From positions 620,001-684,000 of the forward strand of contig NZ_LR778301.1 of assembly GCF_902813185.1 (NCBI RefSeq): a stretch of DNA of 64,000 bases. Direction: 5' to 3'. The notes beneath the pieces are model-generated. The model was not told the DNA's origin, ran no database searches, and saw nothing but the letters and a program-made list of their open reading frames with translations. This stretch comes from Denitratisoma oestradiolicum. GTDB taxonomy: Bacteria; Pseudomonadota; Gammaproteobacteria; Burkholderiales; Rhodocyclaceae. This document shows positions 25,761-34,969 of the stretch, piece after piece. Made by a program: the position numbers and the translations under genes. Within the stretch, counting starts at the first letter, position 1. Each line of letters begins with the position of its first letter.

Positions 25761-28199
25761 TCAGTCGTCCAGCGCCGCTCCCTGATCCAGCGAAAATTGG
25801 ACAAACAGGCCGAACAGGCGTTCCGACAGCTTCCCCGGTCCGGCGTCGAGAAATACTCCGGCCCCATTGGCGAATACCACGGGCAGGCCGTCGTAGTGCC
25901 AATCCTGAATTCGGGTACGGCCATAGCGATGGTAGAAGCGCAATTTCGTGCTCCTGCTGATGGCAAGCCTGAGGCTGGTCTCCAGGCTCTGCTGACGGTA
26001 ACGCATGTCGGGCATGCCGTCTCCCGCTGTGTTGGCGGCGGTGCCGCTGATCAGGGCGCCCCCGGAGGCGAAGTCATAGCGGGTCCGGTAGCGCGAAACC
26101 TGATGGATGAAATTGCTCTCCAGGGTTGCATGGGCAAAGGCGTAGCGGAATCCCAGGCCCAAATGGTGGGCATCGTCCCGGGACGATTCATGCCACAGGT
26201 TGTCCAGGGGGTAAGCGGTGCCGCCGGCATTGGGATCTCCGCTCGTCAGCCCGCCGGGGTTCTCGTTGATCTGGGCCATGCGGTTGCGCAGGCGCTCGAA
26301 GCCGTAATGGCCATAGGCCGAAGCACCAGGGCTGGCCTGCCAGTTCCATTCGATGTTGAGGGCTGTCGTCGAGTCGTTGAGCCGCCCGTAGGCGGCGTCG
26401 TATTCGTTGCGCCGCCACCGGCCGGACAGCGCCAGATCCATGTCGGCCTGGAGCATGAAATTGATGCGGCCATTGAGGGACTGCTGACGACGATTGGCGA
26501 TGTCGAACTTGCGCAACTGGGCCAGGCCGGGCGGCGCGGTGAGGAGAGCCTGGCTGGAATAGGCGCCGGCATTGGGATCGAATCGGTAGCCCTCGCCGAT
26601 ACGGCGCGCCTCCTCGTAGGACAGGCGGATGGTGGCCCAGGGAAGATCGCGGTTATTCACGGCCAGCCGGATCGTGTCCTCGTGGATGCGTTCGAATTCC
26701 CGGTACTGGCCCCGGGTGGCTTCACGTTCATAGGCTGCGGTGATGTTGGTGCGGCCCAGGAGCCGGTAGTCGCCTTCGAGCCGGGTGTTGTCGCGACGAT
26801 AGCCGTAGGGAACATTCTGGGTCTGCACCCGCAGGAAGCCGGGTACGATGGTGCCAATGCCCCCGTCAAGTCCGAGATAGCCGCTCTGCCCGGTGAGGGG
26901 GTTGAGCGCGGTGTAGCGGGTCCGGTTGTTTTCCTCGTAGTGGCGGAAACTGGCGTTGAGTGTCAGGTCTCGAAACAGGGGCAGGGTAGCGCCGAGGTGG
27001 GCCAGCCGGGTGTCGATGCGGGCCTGGGCGCTTTTCTGGCTCAGGGCCTCCGTGGTGTTCCAGTTCGTCAGATCCACATTGCCCAGGACCCCGGTGTTGA
27101 GGGTCGGGGCAATCAATGCGTCGTTCTGGGTCATGCGACCCCAGGCCAGCCCGCCGGTGAGGCGGGCGCCCATGGGCAAGGCCGCGCCCAGATCGAGCTT
27201 GACGTGGTGCTGCTCGTTGTCCGGATAGAGGTCGATGCGGCCCCGGCGCAGGGCGGGGGCCACCGCCAGGGGATAGTCCCAGCTCAGGGTGTCGACCCCG
27301 TTGCGGAACAGGGAGCCGCTGTAGCCCAGGTTGGCCTGCACCCGCTCCTCCGTCCATTGCAGCCCCGTCGCCAGTTTGTGGGTCTTGTAGTCGATGGGTT
27401 CCATCAGCTCCACCGTGGGTGCTCCGGGATAGGAGGAGGCCGTGCCCAGGGGACGCATGCCGCTTTTTCGTTCCTGCTGATAGTCGAAGTAAAGCCGCAG
27501 CTTGCGCCCCGGCGTGGCCTCCAGGTCCAGGCCGGCATTGCGGCGCGTGAAGCCGAGGGAGAAGGTCGGCGCTGCCGTCAGGGCCGTCGCCAGTTGGGCC
27601 GGCGTGCCTGCCTGGAGCGGGTTGGGCAGGGTCAGGTTGCCTGTGCCAGCCCCCTGAAAGACGCTGCGCGCCTGGCTGGAAAACAACTGGGGAATCCTGT
27701 CGATGTAGAGCCTCAACTGGTAGGCGCCGTAGCGTCCGAAGCGCGCCTGCCAGGACGCATCCTCGCGCCCCAGGGCTGTCGCCGTGAAGGTTCCGTAGTG
27801 TCCCGAACCGGTCTGCTGCGCCGAGATGCCGAGAAAACTGATCACCGGGCCGCCGCTGAAATCCCCATGGTCATGGCGGGAACTGTTCCCTTGCGGGCGG
27901 CGGGCGGACAGGGTGCCGAACTCGGTGGAGAGGTGGAAAGCCCAGTCGGGCAACAGGGGTAGGCCCGATGGAATGTCATCGGGCCAGGCGTAGAGCAGCC
28001 CGCTGGGGGAGCGGGATGGGGTGGTCTTGAGCAAGGACAGGCCGGTGGCGCTGGGTGCCAGGGTCGGGTCCCGACCGCCGGGGTTCAGCGCACTGCCCTG
28101 GATGCCGTTGCCGCCGGGCAGAGTCTCGGCCCGTGAGCCCGCCACCAGTGCCAGTAGCATCAGCAGGATGAGTGGGCTGCGGGGTAGCGTGATTGCCAC
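25761..28199 (-). CDS. mtrB: MtrB/PioB-family outer-membrane porin of a porin-cytochrome complex
   Basis: 812 residues. The GTG at 28199 is chosen because a signal peptide follows at once (LPRSPLILLMLLALVAGSRA) with an AGGGG site upstream; the longer ATG-started frame to 28331 runs through a GC-rich repeat. The rest alternates charged and aromatic residues as in a large beta-barrel (LRLYIDRIPQLFSSQARSVF, YFDYQQERKSGMRPLG) and ends FGLFVQFSLDQ, consistent with the MtrB/PioB family. Such barrels hold a decaheme cytochrome across the outer membrane so electrons can cross it. The cytochrome gene is next door (28362-29300). No CxxC is seen in the mature N-terminus, unlike some Shewanella MtrB. Confidence 0.88.
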   Translation of the reverse strand: MAITLPRSPLILLMLLALVAGSRAETLPGGNGIQGSALNPGGRDPTLAPSATGLSLLKTTPSRSPSGLLYAWPDDIPSGLPLLPDWAFHLSTEFGTLSARRPQGNSSRHDHGDFSGGPVISFLGISAQQTGSGHYGTFTATALGREDASWQARFGRYGAYQLRLYIDRIPQLFSSQARSVFQGAGTGNLTLPNPLQAGTPAQLATALTAAPTFSLGFTRRNAGLDLEATPGRKLRLYFDYQQERKSGMRPLGTASSYPGAPTVELMEPIDYKTHKLATGLQWTEERVQANLGYSGSLFRNGVDTLSWDYPLAVAPALRRGRIDLYPDNEQHHVKLDLGAALPMGARLTGGLAWGRMTQNDALIAPTLNTGVLGNVDLTNWNTTEALSQKSAQARIDTRLAHLGATLPLFRDLTLNASFRHYEENNRTRYTALNPLTGQSGYLGLDGGIGTIVPGFLRVQTQNVPYGYRRDNTRLEGDYRLLGRTNITAAYEREATRGQYREFERIHEDTIRLAVNNRDLPWATIRLSYEEARRIGEGYRFDPNAGAYSSQALLTAPPGLAQLRKFDIANRRQQSLNGRINFMLQADMDLALSGRWRRNEYDAAYGRLNDSTTALNIEWNWQASPGASAYGHYGFERLRNRMAQINENPGGLTSGDPNAGGTAYPLDNLWHESSRDDAHHLGLGFRYAFAHATLESNFIHQVSRYRTRYDFASGGALISGTAANTAGDGMPDMRYRQQSLETSLRLAISRSTKLRFYHRYGRTRIQDWHYDGLPVVFANGAGVFLDAGPGKLSERLFGLFVQFSLDQGAALDD

Positions 28200-28365
28200 G
28201 GCCGAATCCCCTCGTGCGCCTGAATGTGAAAAGGCATCAACGGAGCCGAGTGTGACCGTCGAGCGTAGCGAGCCGATAAGTAGCCCCGCCCCGGGGCGGG
28301 GATGGGCGGCGTTACTTTGGCGCATTTTCATCCTCGGGGATTGTGCTGGCGACCATGCGCGTTAC
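28200..28365 (-). repeat. Junction repeat R3 between decaheme cytochrome and porin genes
   Basis: Reads leftward from the cytochrome stop (TCGGTAACGCGCATGGTC) through GATGAAAATGCGCC and a CCCCGCCCCGGGGCGGGG hairpin to ATCGGCTCGCTACGCTCGA and ACTCGGCTCCG. A related copy lies upstream of pabB (44429-44660). Confidence 0.75.
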
Positions 28366-29300
28366 CGATGGAGCCGCGGGCCGGAGGGATGGTTGGAGCC
28401 GTGAATCTGGGCGTGGCAGTTGCTGCAACTGCGATTGGCGGCCCGCTCGTCGGGCATGGCGCCGAGGGGCAGGTTGGCCGCCGTGACCAGATTGGCCGGG
28501 TGGGACACATTGGCGTGGCACTGCTGGCAGAGGAATGGACGGGCCACCATGAGCAGGCTTTCATGACTGGAGCCATGGGGCAGGTGGCAACTCAGGCAGT
28601 CCCGGCGCACCGGCGCATGCTCCCAGAGGAAGGGGCCGCGCTTTTCGGCGTGGCAGTCGTAGCAAAGCGTATTGACGCTGTCCGTCCGCAACAGGGCGCG
28701 GGTGAGGGAGCCATGGGGATTGTGGCAATCCGAGCAGGACATTTTCCCTTCCGGCAGCGGCATGTGGGAACGCTTGCGGAACTCCGTGCGCTGCTGTCCA
28801 TGGCAATTGAAGCAGGTCTCGCTGACGCTGGCTTTCGCCAGCAGCCCCGCTGACGAAAACTTCGCCATCGGATTGTGGCAATCGCTACAGGCCAGATCCC
28901 GTGTCTGGTGCGTCGAGCCAGCCCAGAACATGCGTTGCCGGCCCTGGTGGCACTGAAGGCATTGCCGGTTCTGGACCTCGCTGGAGAGGCCGCGGCCATG
29001 GGTGAAGGCAATGATCGCGCTCTTGTCGGCGGGGTCCTGGCTATGGCGGGCACCGGGGCCGTGACAGGCCTCGCAGCCCCGGGCCGCCAGTTCGTCGGCC
29101 GGGTTCAGATGAAATATCCCGGCATGCACCGTATGGGCCCAGTTGCCTTGCTCGGCCCGGTGGCAGCCGGCGCAGCGGGCCTCACCCACATAATCACCGG
29201 TATCCCCGGCCAGTGCCGCCGCCGAGGTGGAGAGCGGCAGCGCCCAGAAGATGAGCAGCACCATTATTCTCCATGCCTTGTGCATGCTTGCGTTGGTCAT
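28362..29300 (-). CDS. mtrA: Decaheme c-type cytochrome, MtrA/DmsE family
   Basis: 312 residues with an N-terminal signal peptide (AWRIMVLLIFWALPLSTSAAA) and exactly ten CxxCH heme motifs: CAGCH, CEACH, CLQCH, CSDCH, CFNCH, CSDCH, CYDCH, CLSCH, CQQCH and CSNCH. Length and heme count match MtrA/DmsE/PioA. It would act in the periplasm, plugged into the MtrB-type barrel encoded next, moving electrons to or from outside the cell (metal or mineral reduction, or iron oxidation). No outer-surface decaheme partner such as MtrC and no CymA-type quinol dehydrogenase is present here. It lies 116 bp downstream of the BtuF-like gene in the same direction. Confidence 0.93.
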   Translation of the reverse strand: MTNASMHKAWRIMVLLIFWALPLSTSAAALAGDTGDYVGEARCAGCHRAEQGNWAHTVHAGIFHLNPADELAARGCEACHGPGARHSQDPADKSAIIAFTHGRGLSSEVQNRQCLQCHQGRQRMFWAGSTHQTRDLACSDCHNPMAKFSSAGLLAKASVSETCFNCHGQQRTEFRKRSHMPLPEGKMSCSDCHNPHGSLTRALLRTDSVNTLCYDCHAEKRGPFLWEHAPVRRDCLSCHLPHGSSHESLLMVARPFLCQQCHANVSHPANLVTAANLPLGAMPDERAANRSCSNCHAQIHGSNHPSGPRLHR

Positions 29301-29416
29301 GGTTTCCCAGGCTCGAAAGGCCTTCGGAGGGAGGCGATGCCTGCTGTCGATGCGCAGGACTCCGCCGTCGGGTTGGAGGAGACTCCCACCCTTGGTAGCA
29401 CAGCCCGATCAGGATG

Positions 29417-30223
29417 TCAGTGGCGAGCCCAGTCGTCGAAGAGCTTGACCAGGGTCGGTAGGCCCTCGCGGATGGCGGCGGGGCCGGGGGTGAGGATCAG
29501 GGGAGATTTGATTTCGTGCACCTGCCCCTGGCGGATGGCGGGGATATCGCTCCAGCCGGGACGGGCCTGCACCCGTTCGGGTCGGAAGTGCTTGCCACAC
29601 CAGGAGCCGATGATGATGTCAGGCTGGCGCACCGCTACTTCCAGAGGATCGGCCAGGATTCGCTCCCGGGCGCCGGGGGCGTGGGCGCGTTCTGCAAAGA
29701 TGTCCTCGCCGCCGGCGATCTCGATCAGTTCGGAAACCCAGCGGATGCCGCAGATGGGAGGCTCGTCCCATTCCTCGAAATAGACCCGGGGCCGCCGGCC
29801 GCCCCGTGCCTGGGCCGCCCGGCGTGCCGCAGCGAGGGTGGATTCCAGAGTATCAATCAGCGCCGCCGCTCGGTCTTGGGCGCCCACCAGACGGCCCAGG
29901 GTATCCACCATGTCCAGGATGCCCTCCACGCTGCGCTGGTTGAAAACATGCACTGTCAACCCGGCCTCGATCAGGTTCCGGCACATGTCGGCCTGAAGGT
30001 CGGAAAAGGCCAGCACCAGATCCGGGTGCACGGCCAGGACGCGCTCCACCTGCATGGAAGAGAAACCACTGATCTTGGGTTTCTCCTTGCGCGCACGGGT
30101 CGGACGCATGGTGAAGCCGGAAATGCCGGCGATGCGATCGGCCTGCCCTAGGTCGTAGAGCACCTCCACCGTCTCGCTACTGAGGCAGGCGATGCGTTGA
30201 GGCAGCCGGTCGGAGCCGCTCAT
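29417..30223 (-). CDS. BtuF-like corrinoid/metal-binding protein without signal peptide
   Basis: 268 residues starting at ATG 30223, which overlaps the preceding stop (ATGA). It has the helical-backbone metal-receptor fold features of periplasmic binding proteins of the BtuF class: RIACLSSETVEVLYDLGQAD, HPDLVLAFSDLQADM and QPDIIIGSWCGKHFRPERV. No signal peptide is seen, unlike its upstream neighbour, so it may act in the cytosol or be a specialised partner. It belongs to the riboswitch-led cobT operon. Cobalamin or another corrinoid is the likely ligand, by context; iron chelate is an alternative. Confidence 0.8.
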   Translation of the reverse strand: MSGSDRLPQRIACLSSETVEVLYDLGQADRIAGISGFTMRPTRARKEKPKISGFSSMQVERVLAVHPDLVLAFSDLQADMCRNLIEAGLTVHVFNQRSVEGILDMVDTLGRLVGAQDRAAALIDTLESTLAAARRAAQARGGRRPRVYFEEWDEPPICGIRWVSELIEIAGGEDIFAERAHAPGARERILADPLEVAVRQPDIIIGSWCGKHFRPERVQARPGWSDIPAIRQGQVHEIKSPLILTPGPAAIREGLPTLVKLFDDWARH

Positions 30224-31125
30224 GGCTTGGCCGCCGGACGCCGGCTGCGGGCCTGTTCCAGTTGGCCGCAGACCTGCTCGGCTCCATCCAGCAGGCGCGG
30301 GGTGTGGCGCTGGATCAGTTCCGGCGGTACGTGGAACAGATTGCCCCGGGCCACAGCGGTCATGGTTGGCCAGCGGCGCCAGTCGTCCACCCATTCTGGC
30401 CGGGCCTGGTCCATGCCCGAGGCGATGATGACTTCCGGATCGGCCGCCAGCACGGCCTCCTCGTTGACCGTGGGGGCCAGGGCGGTCAGGTCGGCGAAGA
30501 CATTGCGGCCGCCGCAGAGGGTCAACACATCGCTGATGATCTGGCGTCCGCCCACGGTCATCAGGGGCGTTTTCCAGACCTGATAGAACACCCGCACCGG
30601 CGGCCGCGCCGAATAGCGGGCGGCCAGGGCTTTGTGGCGGGCCCGGTAATGGGCGGCGGCGGCCCGAGCTGTGGCCTCGGTGCCGGCCAGGGTGCCGATC
30701 TGCTCCAGGTTGCGGGCCACGTCGTCGATGCGATCCGGCTGGGTGAGGAACAGGGGTAGCCCGAGGCTCTGCATGCGGGCGATCTGCTCTGCCGGGTTGC
30801 CGCTTTGCCAGCCGATCACCAGGTCCGGCTTCAGGGCCAGGATGGCCTCCAGATCGAAGCGGGAATAGCCCCCCACCTGGGGCAGGCGCCGGGCAGCCTC
30901 CGGATAGGTGCTGAATTGCACCGTGCCCACCAGGCGGTCCCCGGCACCGGCGGCGTAGATCAGCTCGGCGACGTGGGGGGCCAGGCTGACGATGCGCCGG
31001 GCCGGCGTTGCCAGGCGCACCGTGCGGCCGCTGTCGTCGGCGACGGAAATCTCGGCCTGGGCCGGCAGAGCCAGCACCAGCGCAAGCAGTAGCGGCGCCA
31101 AGCGCAGCCGTTGCTGGGCGCTCAC
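30220..31125 (-). CDS. BtuF-like cobalamin-binding protein with signal peptide
   Basis: 301 residues. The GTG at 31125 is chosen: it lies just after an R1 repeat with a GGGGGGAGGG ribosome-binding site and opens a good signal peptide (LRLAPLLLALVLALPAQA). The mature part has the typical BtuF pattern VSLAPHVAELIYAAGAGDRL, KPDLVIGWQSGNPAEQI and DPEVIIASGMDQARPEW. It would bind vitamin B12 or a precursor in the periplasm. No BtuC/BtuD permease genes lie in the window. It is transcribed with cobT behind the cobalamin riboswitch. Confidence 0.87.
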   Translation of the reverse strand: MSAQQRLRLAPLLLALVLALPAQAEISVADDSGRTVRLATPARRIVSLAPHVAELIYAAGAGDRLVGTVQFSTYPEAARRLPQVGGYSRFDLEAILALKPDLVIGWQSGNPAEQIARMQSLGLPLFLTQPDRIDDVARNLEQIGTLAGTEATARAAAAHYRARHKALAARYSARPPVRVFYQVWKTPLMTVGGRQIISDVLTLCGGRNVFADLTALAPTVNEEAVLAADPEVIIASGMDQARPEWVDDWRRWPTMTAVARGNLFHVPPELIQRHTPRLLDGAEQVCGQLEQARSRRPAAKP

Positions 31126-31343
31126 TGGAACTACCCTCCCCCCAACCCCCTCCCCAGGGGAGGGGGTGACGGTGGTTCGCCGGCTAACGCCGGCTCCATG
31201 GATAACGCAGCCGCGCCTTTGGGCGGCCATGCGGCACGGCGCCCTCCCCCCAACCCCCTCCCCGAGAGAGGGGGTGACGACGGTTCGCCGCTGCGCGGCT
31301 CCGGGGCTGGGTTGGCGTCCCTTCGGGCGGCCGTGCGGGGCGC
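31126..31343 (-). repeat. Junction repeat R1, two tandem copies between cobT and btuF-like gene
   Basis: The first copy starts at the cobT stop (ACATGAGCGCCCCGCACGG). Each copy has a GGAGCCG...CGGCGAACC core and a CCCCCTCyC..GGGGAGGGGG hairpin. The last ends GGGGGGAGGGTAGTTCCA before GTG 31125. TGAGCGCCC occurs at both outer ends. Confidence 0.85.
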
Positions 31344-32396
31344 TCATGTCTTTTCCGCCACGCCGGCCGATTCGAAGCTGGCCATCTGCTCCAGAAAATT
31401 GGCGGCCGCCTGGATCAGGGGCAGGGCCAGGGCCGCGCCGGTGCCTTCCCCCAGGCGCAGGCCCAGGTCGAGCAGGGGGCGGGCGCCCAGGGCATCCAGT
31501 TGCAACTGGTGCCCCGGCTCGCCGGAACGGTGGGCGAACACGCAATAGTCGGGCAGGGCCGGTTGCAGCCGGGCGGCCACCAGTAGGGCGGCGGTGACGA
31601 TGAAGCCATCGGCCACGATCAACATTTTCGCTTCGGCCGCGGCGAGCATGGCGCCCACCATCATGGTGATCTCGAAACCGCCGAAATGGGCCAGGATCGA
31701 GAGGGGATCGGTGGCGCCCGGGTAGCGGGCCACGGCGGCGCCCAGCAGATCCTTCTTGCGCATCAGGCCGTTGTCGTCGAGACCGGTGCCCCGGCCGATG
31801 CACAGTTCCAGGGGCGCGGGGGCCAGATAGTGGGTGAGCAGGGAGGCCGAGGCCGTGTTGCCGATACCCATTTCGCCGCAGGCCAGCAGATTGCTGCCTG
31901 CCGCAGCGGCTTGCCGTGCCAGGGCTGCGCCCCGGGCCAAGGCGGCCTGGCACTGGTCCGGACGCATGGCCGGACCTTCCAGGTAATTGGCAGTGCCCGC
32001 GGCGATCTTGGCATCCACCAGGCCCGGGCGGGGACCAAAATCGTGGGCCACGCCGGCATCCACCACCTGGAGGGTCCAGCCCAACTGGCGGGCGAAGACA
32101 TTGATGGCGGCGCCGCCGGCGAGAAAGTTTTCCACCATCTGCCAGGTGACTTCCTGGGGATAGGCGGAAACGCCGGCTCGGGCCGCGCCGTGATCGCCGG
32201 CAAAGACCAGCATATGCGGTGCGCTTACCTGGGGACTGAGGGTGTTCTGGAGGCGACCCAGTTGCAGGGCCAGAGCTTCCAGGCGGCCGAGGGCACCCGG
32301 AGGCTTGGTCTTGTTGTCGATCTTGTGTTGCAGGGCGGCGTCGAGGCCGGTGTCCAGACGTGCCAGATCGGCACGCGGCAAAGCGGGCGAATGCAT
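31344..32396 (-). CDS. cobT: Nicotinate-nucleotide-dimethylbenzimidazole phosphoribosyltransferase
   Basis: 350 residues from ATG 32396, which has a GGAG six bases upstream; an in-frame ATG at 32408 is less well placed. Family features are [56 protein letters not shown] and the C-terminal [12 protein letters not shown] with the catalytic Glu. It makes alpha-ribazole phosphate, the lower-ligand precursor of cobalamin, in the cytosol. As the first gene after the cobalamin riboswitch it should be repressed when B12 is plentiful. No other cob/cbi genes are near, suggesting a salvage-type locus. Confidence 0.96.
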   Translation of the reverse strand: MHSPALPRADLARLDTGLDAALQHKIDNKTKPPGALGRLEALALQLGRLQNTLSPQVSAPHMLVFAGDHGAARAGVSAYPQEVTWQMVENFLAGGAAINVFARQLGWTLQVVDAGVAHDFGPRPGLVDAKIAAGTANYLEGPAMRPDQCQAALARGAALARQAAAAGSNLLACGEMGIGNTASASLLTHYLAPAPLELCIGRGTGLDDNGLMRKKDLLGAAVARYPGATDPLSILAHFGGFEITMMVGAMLAAAEAKMLIVADGFIVTAALLVAARLQPALPDYCVFAHRSGEPGHQLQLDALGARPLLDLGLRLGEGTGAALALPLIQAAANFLEQMASFESAGVAEKT

Positions 32397-32471
32397 CCGA
32401 TTCTCCATGTTCCGGTTCGTCCGGTGGCGCGCCTGCCATGGGCGCCATCGAGCGAAGATTGAAAGGAACCC

Positions 32472-32630
32472 TCGGCAGCAGGTTTTCTGGCTTCCGGATC
32501 ATCCGCTCGCCTCGCGCCTTCCCGGGGGAGTGGTCTTCCCCAGTGGCTGGTCATGAACCTTGCGAAGCGGCGTCCCCGGTTACAGCGGCGGGCCCGTCAC
32601 GGAATTGCACCGTGTTCCCTTGTCTGCCGA
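32472..32630 (-). promoter_or_regulatory. Cobalamin riboswitch upstream of cobT
   Basis: Read leftward from 32630: TCGGCAGACAAGGGAAC, then the conserved ACGGTGCAATTCCGTGACGG and CCCGCCGCTGTAA, the B12 box GCCACTGGGGAAGAC and the closing AGCCAGAAAACCTGCTGCCG. The outer ends pair (CGGCAG/CTGCCG). These are the hallmark segments of the cobalamin riboswitch; it lies about 75 nt before the cobT start. Confidence 0.95.
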
Positions 32631-32792
32631 ACGATTAAAGCGCTGCGGATTATCGAGGCTGATACGCCGGCTGTCAAAACGACCTCAGGTTTTCGATACC
32701 CGGCCGGGCCGCACCGAGGAAGGCAGAACCATTGTCTATGCCGGTGGTCGAATAAACACCAAAGTTGGCAGGACAGAGGAGGTGAGATTGCC

Positions 32793-33155
32793 ATGAAGAC
32801 GCAACAACACTATTGGCAGGAAACTGGAACCCTGATTGTTGGCATATGGTTGTTCCTGTCCCCGTGGGTCTTCCGTTTTTTCCACTGGGCCGACATGGAC
32901 ACGATGAATTTCCTCGTCATGGGGGTGGCCATCGCCGTGGTTGCCGTCCTGGCGAAGTACATGCACGCCCTCTGGGAAGACTGGGTGACCCTGGCCCTCG
33001 GCGCGTGGATGATTCTTTCACCGTGGATACTGGGCTTCACCGATAACCCGGTGGCCTTCGTGGATGCGGTGATTGCAGGGCTGTTTGTGGTCGGTATTGC
33101 GCTGTCCGCGACCTATCGGGACATGCACTTGGAGGACAAGGGCGCCGTCCAGTAA
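32793..33155 (+). CDS. SPW repeat membrane protein
   Basis: 120 residues with four hydrophobic helices and two copies of the SPW motif (GIWLFLSPWVFRF near residue 20, WMILSPWILGFTD near 75). This matches small SPW-repeat proteins of unknown function. AGAGGAGGTGAG lies 6 nt before the ATG. Single gene between the divergent cobT operon leader and a strong hairpin at 33175-33202. Confidence 0.88.
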   Translation: MKTQQHYWQETGTLIVGIWLFLSPWVFRFFHWADMDTMNFLVMGVAIAVVAVLAKYMHALWEDWVTLALGAWMILSPWILGFTDNPVAFVDAVIAGLFVVGIALSATYRDMHLEDKGAVQ

Positions 33156-33174
33156 GTCGATCGTGCAGTGAGAA

Positions 33175-33202
33175 CGTGTGCCCTGCAAATACAGGGCACA
33201 CG
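33175..33202 (+). terminator. Hairpin after the SPW protein gene
   Basis: CGTGTGCCCTG-caaata-CAGGGCACACG is a perfect 11-bp stem, 20 nt after the stop. There is no T tract; it is probably a transcript-end hairpin. Confidence 0.65.
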
Positions 33203-33368
33203 CCAGAACTGGCTGATTACTATCGCGCCAGGGTTGCGGCTTGGCGAGGCTGGTCGCGTGGATGCCGGTGTATTCCCTGACGCGCTTAATGGCGAGCTCC
33301 ACGCCGATGCCCGGCTGCTTGACTCCATTGAAGGGTAGTGCCAGTGCTCGGCTGGCTATAATCGGCCG

Positions 33369-33974
33369 ATGACTGCCCCTGCCGATTCCCCCATGGAGCG
33401 CGCCTACGCGCTGATCGATGCCACCAATGCCGAAGACCCTCATCGGGATCAGGGGGTGCCCAAGGAGCTGCTTTACGGTCGCCGTATGACGGAAATGCTG
33501 ACGCGCTATCGCCCCGACGCTGCCGAGACAGTGTGGCTGGCGGTGCGCGCCCAGCATGTGCGACGCTGGGAGGTTCCTCGCTCGGCATATCCGATGGACA
33601 AGGTGGGCTATCACCAATGGCGCAGCGGACTGTATCGTTTCCATGCCGAGCTGGCGGGGCGCCTGGTGCGGGAGGCGGGCTACGATGAAGAGACTGCGGC
33701 GCGGGTGATGCTGGCTGTGGGAAAGAAGCAGTTGCGGGAGAATCCCGAGAGCCAGTTGGTGGAAGACGTGGCCAGCCTGGTTTTCCTGGAGCACTACATG
33801 GCCGATTTCGCCACCGGCAAGCCGGACTACACGGAAGAAAAATGGCTGGGCATCATCGCCAAGACATGGAAGAAGATGTCGTCCCAGGCTCGGGCCTTCG
33901 CCCTGTCCGGGAACATGGTCCTGCCGGAGCATCTGTTGCCCCTGATCCGCAAGGCGCTGGCTGACGTTCCCTGA
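33369..33974 (+). CDS. DUF4202 domain-containing protein
   Basis: 201 residues. The pattern AYALIDATNAEDPHRDQG, ELLYGRRMTEMLTRYRPDAA, AVRAQHVRRWEVPRSAYPMD and YDEETAARVMLAVGKKQLRE fits the DUF4202 family, which has HD-like His/Asp content but no established activity. Cytosolic, no signal or membrane segment. It stands alone between the SPW gene and the hydroxyacid dehydrogenase. Confidence 0.87.
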   Translation: MTAPADSPMERAYALIDATNAEDPHRDQGVPKELLYGRRMTEMLTRYRPDAAETVWLAVRAQHVRRWEVPRSAYPMDKVGYHQWRSGLYRFHAELAGRLVREAGYDEETAARVMLAVGKKQLRENPESQLVEDVASLVFLEHYMADFATGKPDYTEEKWLGIIAKTWKKMSSQARAFALSGNMVLPEHLLPLIRKALADVP

Positions 33975-34078
33975 TGACGGGTGATATGATGCCCGCCTCA
34001 TTGAAGCGGGTATGTTGACTGCGGTCTGACCCCGATGTTCGTGTGGGTCGAGGTCGTCAGTAAATTGATTTGTCATCC

Positions 34079-34969
34079 ATGAATATCGGGTTCATTGGCC
34101 TCGGACTGATGGGTAAGCCCATGGCGCTGCATCTGGCGCGGGCCGGCCACGCCCTGCATGTCTGGGCGCGCCGCGCCGAAACCCTGGCGCCCTTTCGTGC
34201 CGACGCTGATGTCATGATCCACGATTCTCCCTCTGCCCTGGCGGCACGGGCAGAGGTGGTAATCACCATGGTGGCCGATGCTCCCGATGTGGTCGAGGTG
34301 CTGTTCGGTACCGGGGGCGTGGTGGAAGGCGCGGCGCCAGGAAGCCTCGTGGTGGATATGAGCACCATCGCGCCGGCTGCGGCCCGGGGCATTGCTGCCC
34401 GGCTGGCAGGACATGATCTCAGCTTTCTCGATGCACCGGTCTCCGGCGGGGAGAGGGGAGCCATTGAGGCCAGCCTGACGGTGATGGCGGGGGGGCCGGC
34501 CGAGGTGTTCGCCCGGGCGGAACCCCTGTTGCGCCTGCTGGGGCGCTCCGTCATCCACGTGGGCGAGGTCGGTGCCGGCCAGGTGGCCAAGGCCTGCAAC
34601 CAGATTCTGACCGGCGTCACCGTCATGGCCGTGGCCGAGGCCCTGAACTTTGCCCGATGCAGTGGTGTCGATCCGTGCAGGGTGCGGGAGGCCCTGTTGG
34701 GGGGCTTCGCCTACAGCCGCATCCTGGAAAACCACGGTCAGCGGATGCTCGATCGCAATTTCCAGCCGGGCTTCAAGGCCTGGATGCACCAGAAAGACAT
34801 GGGCATCGTCATGGACGAGGCCCATCGTCTGGGCTTGCCCCTGCCCACAGCGGCGGCCACGGCACAGGTGTTCAACGCCCTGGTGGGTAGCGGCCTGGGC
34901 GAGGAGGATTCCGTTGCGGTGCTGAAGCTGCTGGAGGCTTTCGGCGGTGGCCGCCCGGTGATTCCATGA
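34079..34969 (+). CDS. NAD(P)-dependent 3-hydroxyacid dehydrogenase (tartronate-semialdehyde reductase-like)
   Basis: 296 residues from ATG 34079 (an in-frame TTG at 34070 is possible). The Rossmann start [21 protein letters not shown], shown here in part, marks the NAD_binding_2 family. It is followed by [12 protein letters not shown], and the helix [15 protein letters not shown] carries the conserved catalytic Lys. The C-terminal half is the all-helical NAD_binding_11 domain ([20 protein letters not shown]). Closest types are 2-hydroxy-3-oxopropionate reductase and 3-hydroxyisobutyrate dehydrogenase; the sequence alone does not decide between them. Its TGA is part of the following R1 repeat. 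Confidence 0.88.
   Translation: MNIGFIGLGLMGKPMALHLARAGHALHVWARRAETLAPFRADADVMIHDSPSALAARAEVVITMVADAPDVVEVLFGTGGVVEGAAPGSLVVDMSTIAPAAARGIAARLAGHDLSFLDAPVSGGERGAIEASLTVMAGGPAEVFARAEPLLRLLGRSVIHVGEVGAGQVAKACNQILTGVTVMAVAEALNFARCSGVDPCRVREALLGGFAYSRILENHGQRMLDRNFQPGFKAWMHQKDMGIVMDEAHRLGLPLPTAAATAQVFNALVGSGLGEEDSVAVLKLLEAFGGGRPVIP

Noticed and set aside
25691..25966. Upstream extension of the RTX/DUF4214 frame
   Set aside because: It overlaps the end of the porin gene and has no family features; the GGAGG before ATG 25690 fixes the start.
28200..28331. ATG-started N-terminal extension of the MtrB-type porin
   Set aside because: The extension is repeat-derived and basic; the GTG at 28199 gives a proper signal peptide and ribosome-binding site.
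29301..29416. Possible riboswitch or small RNA upstream of the decaheme cytochrome gene
   Set aside because: Some hairpin potential but none of the conserved blocks of a c-di-GMP or other known riboswitch could be matched.
31126..32502. N-terminal extension of the BtuF-like frame across cobT
   Set aside because: It is an open frame antisense-like to nothing functional and overlaps the whole cobT gene in another frame; GTG 31125 with a signal peptide explains the gene.
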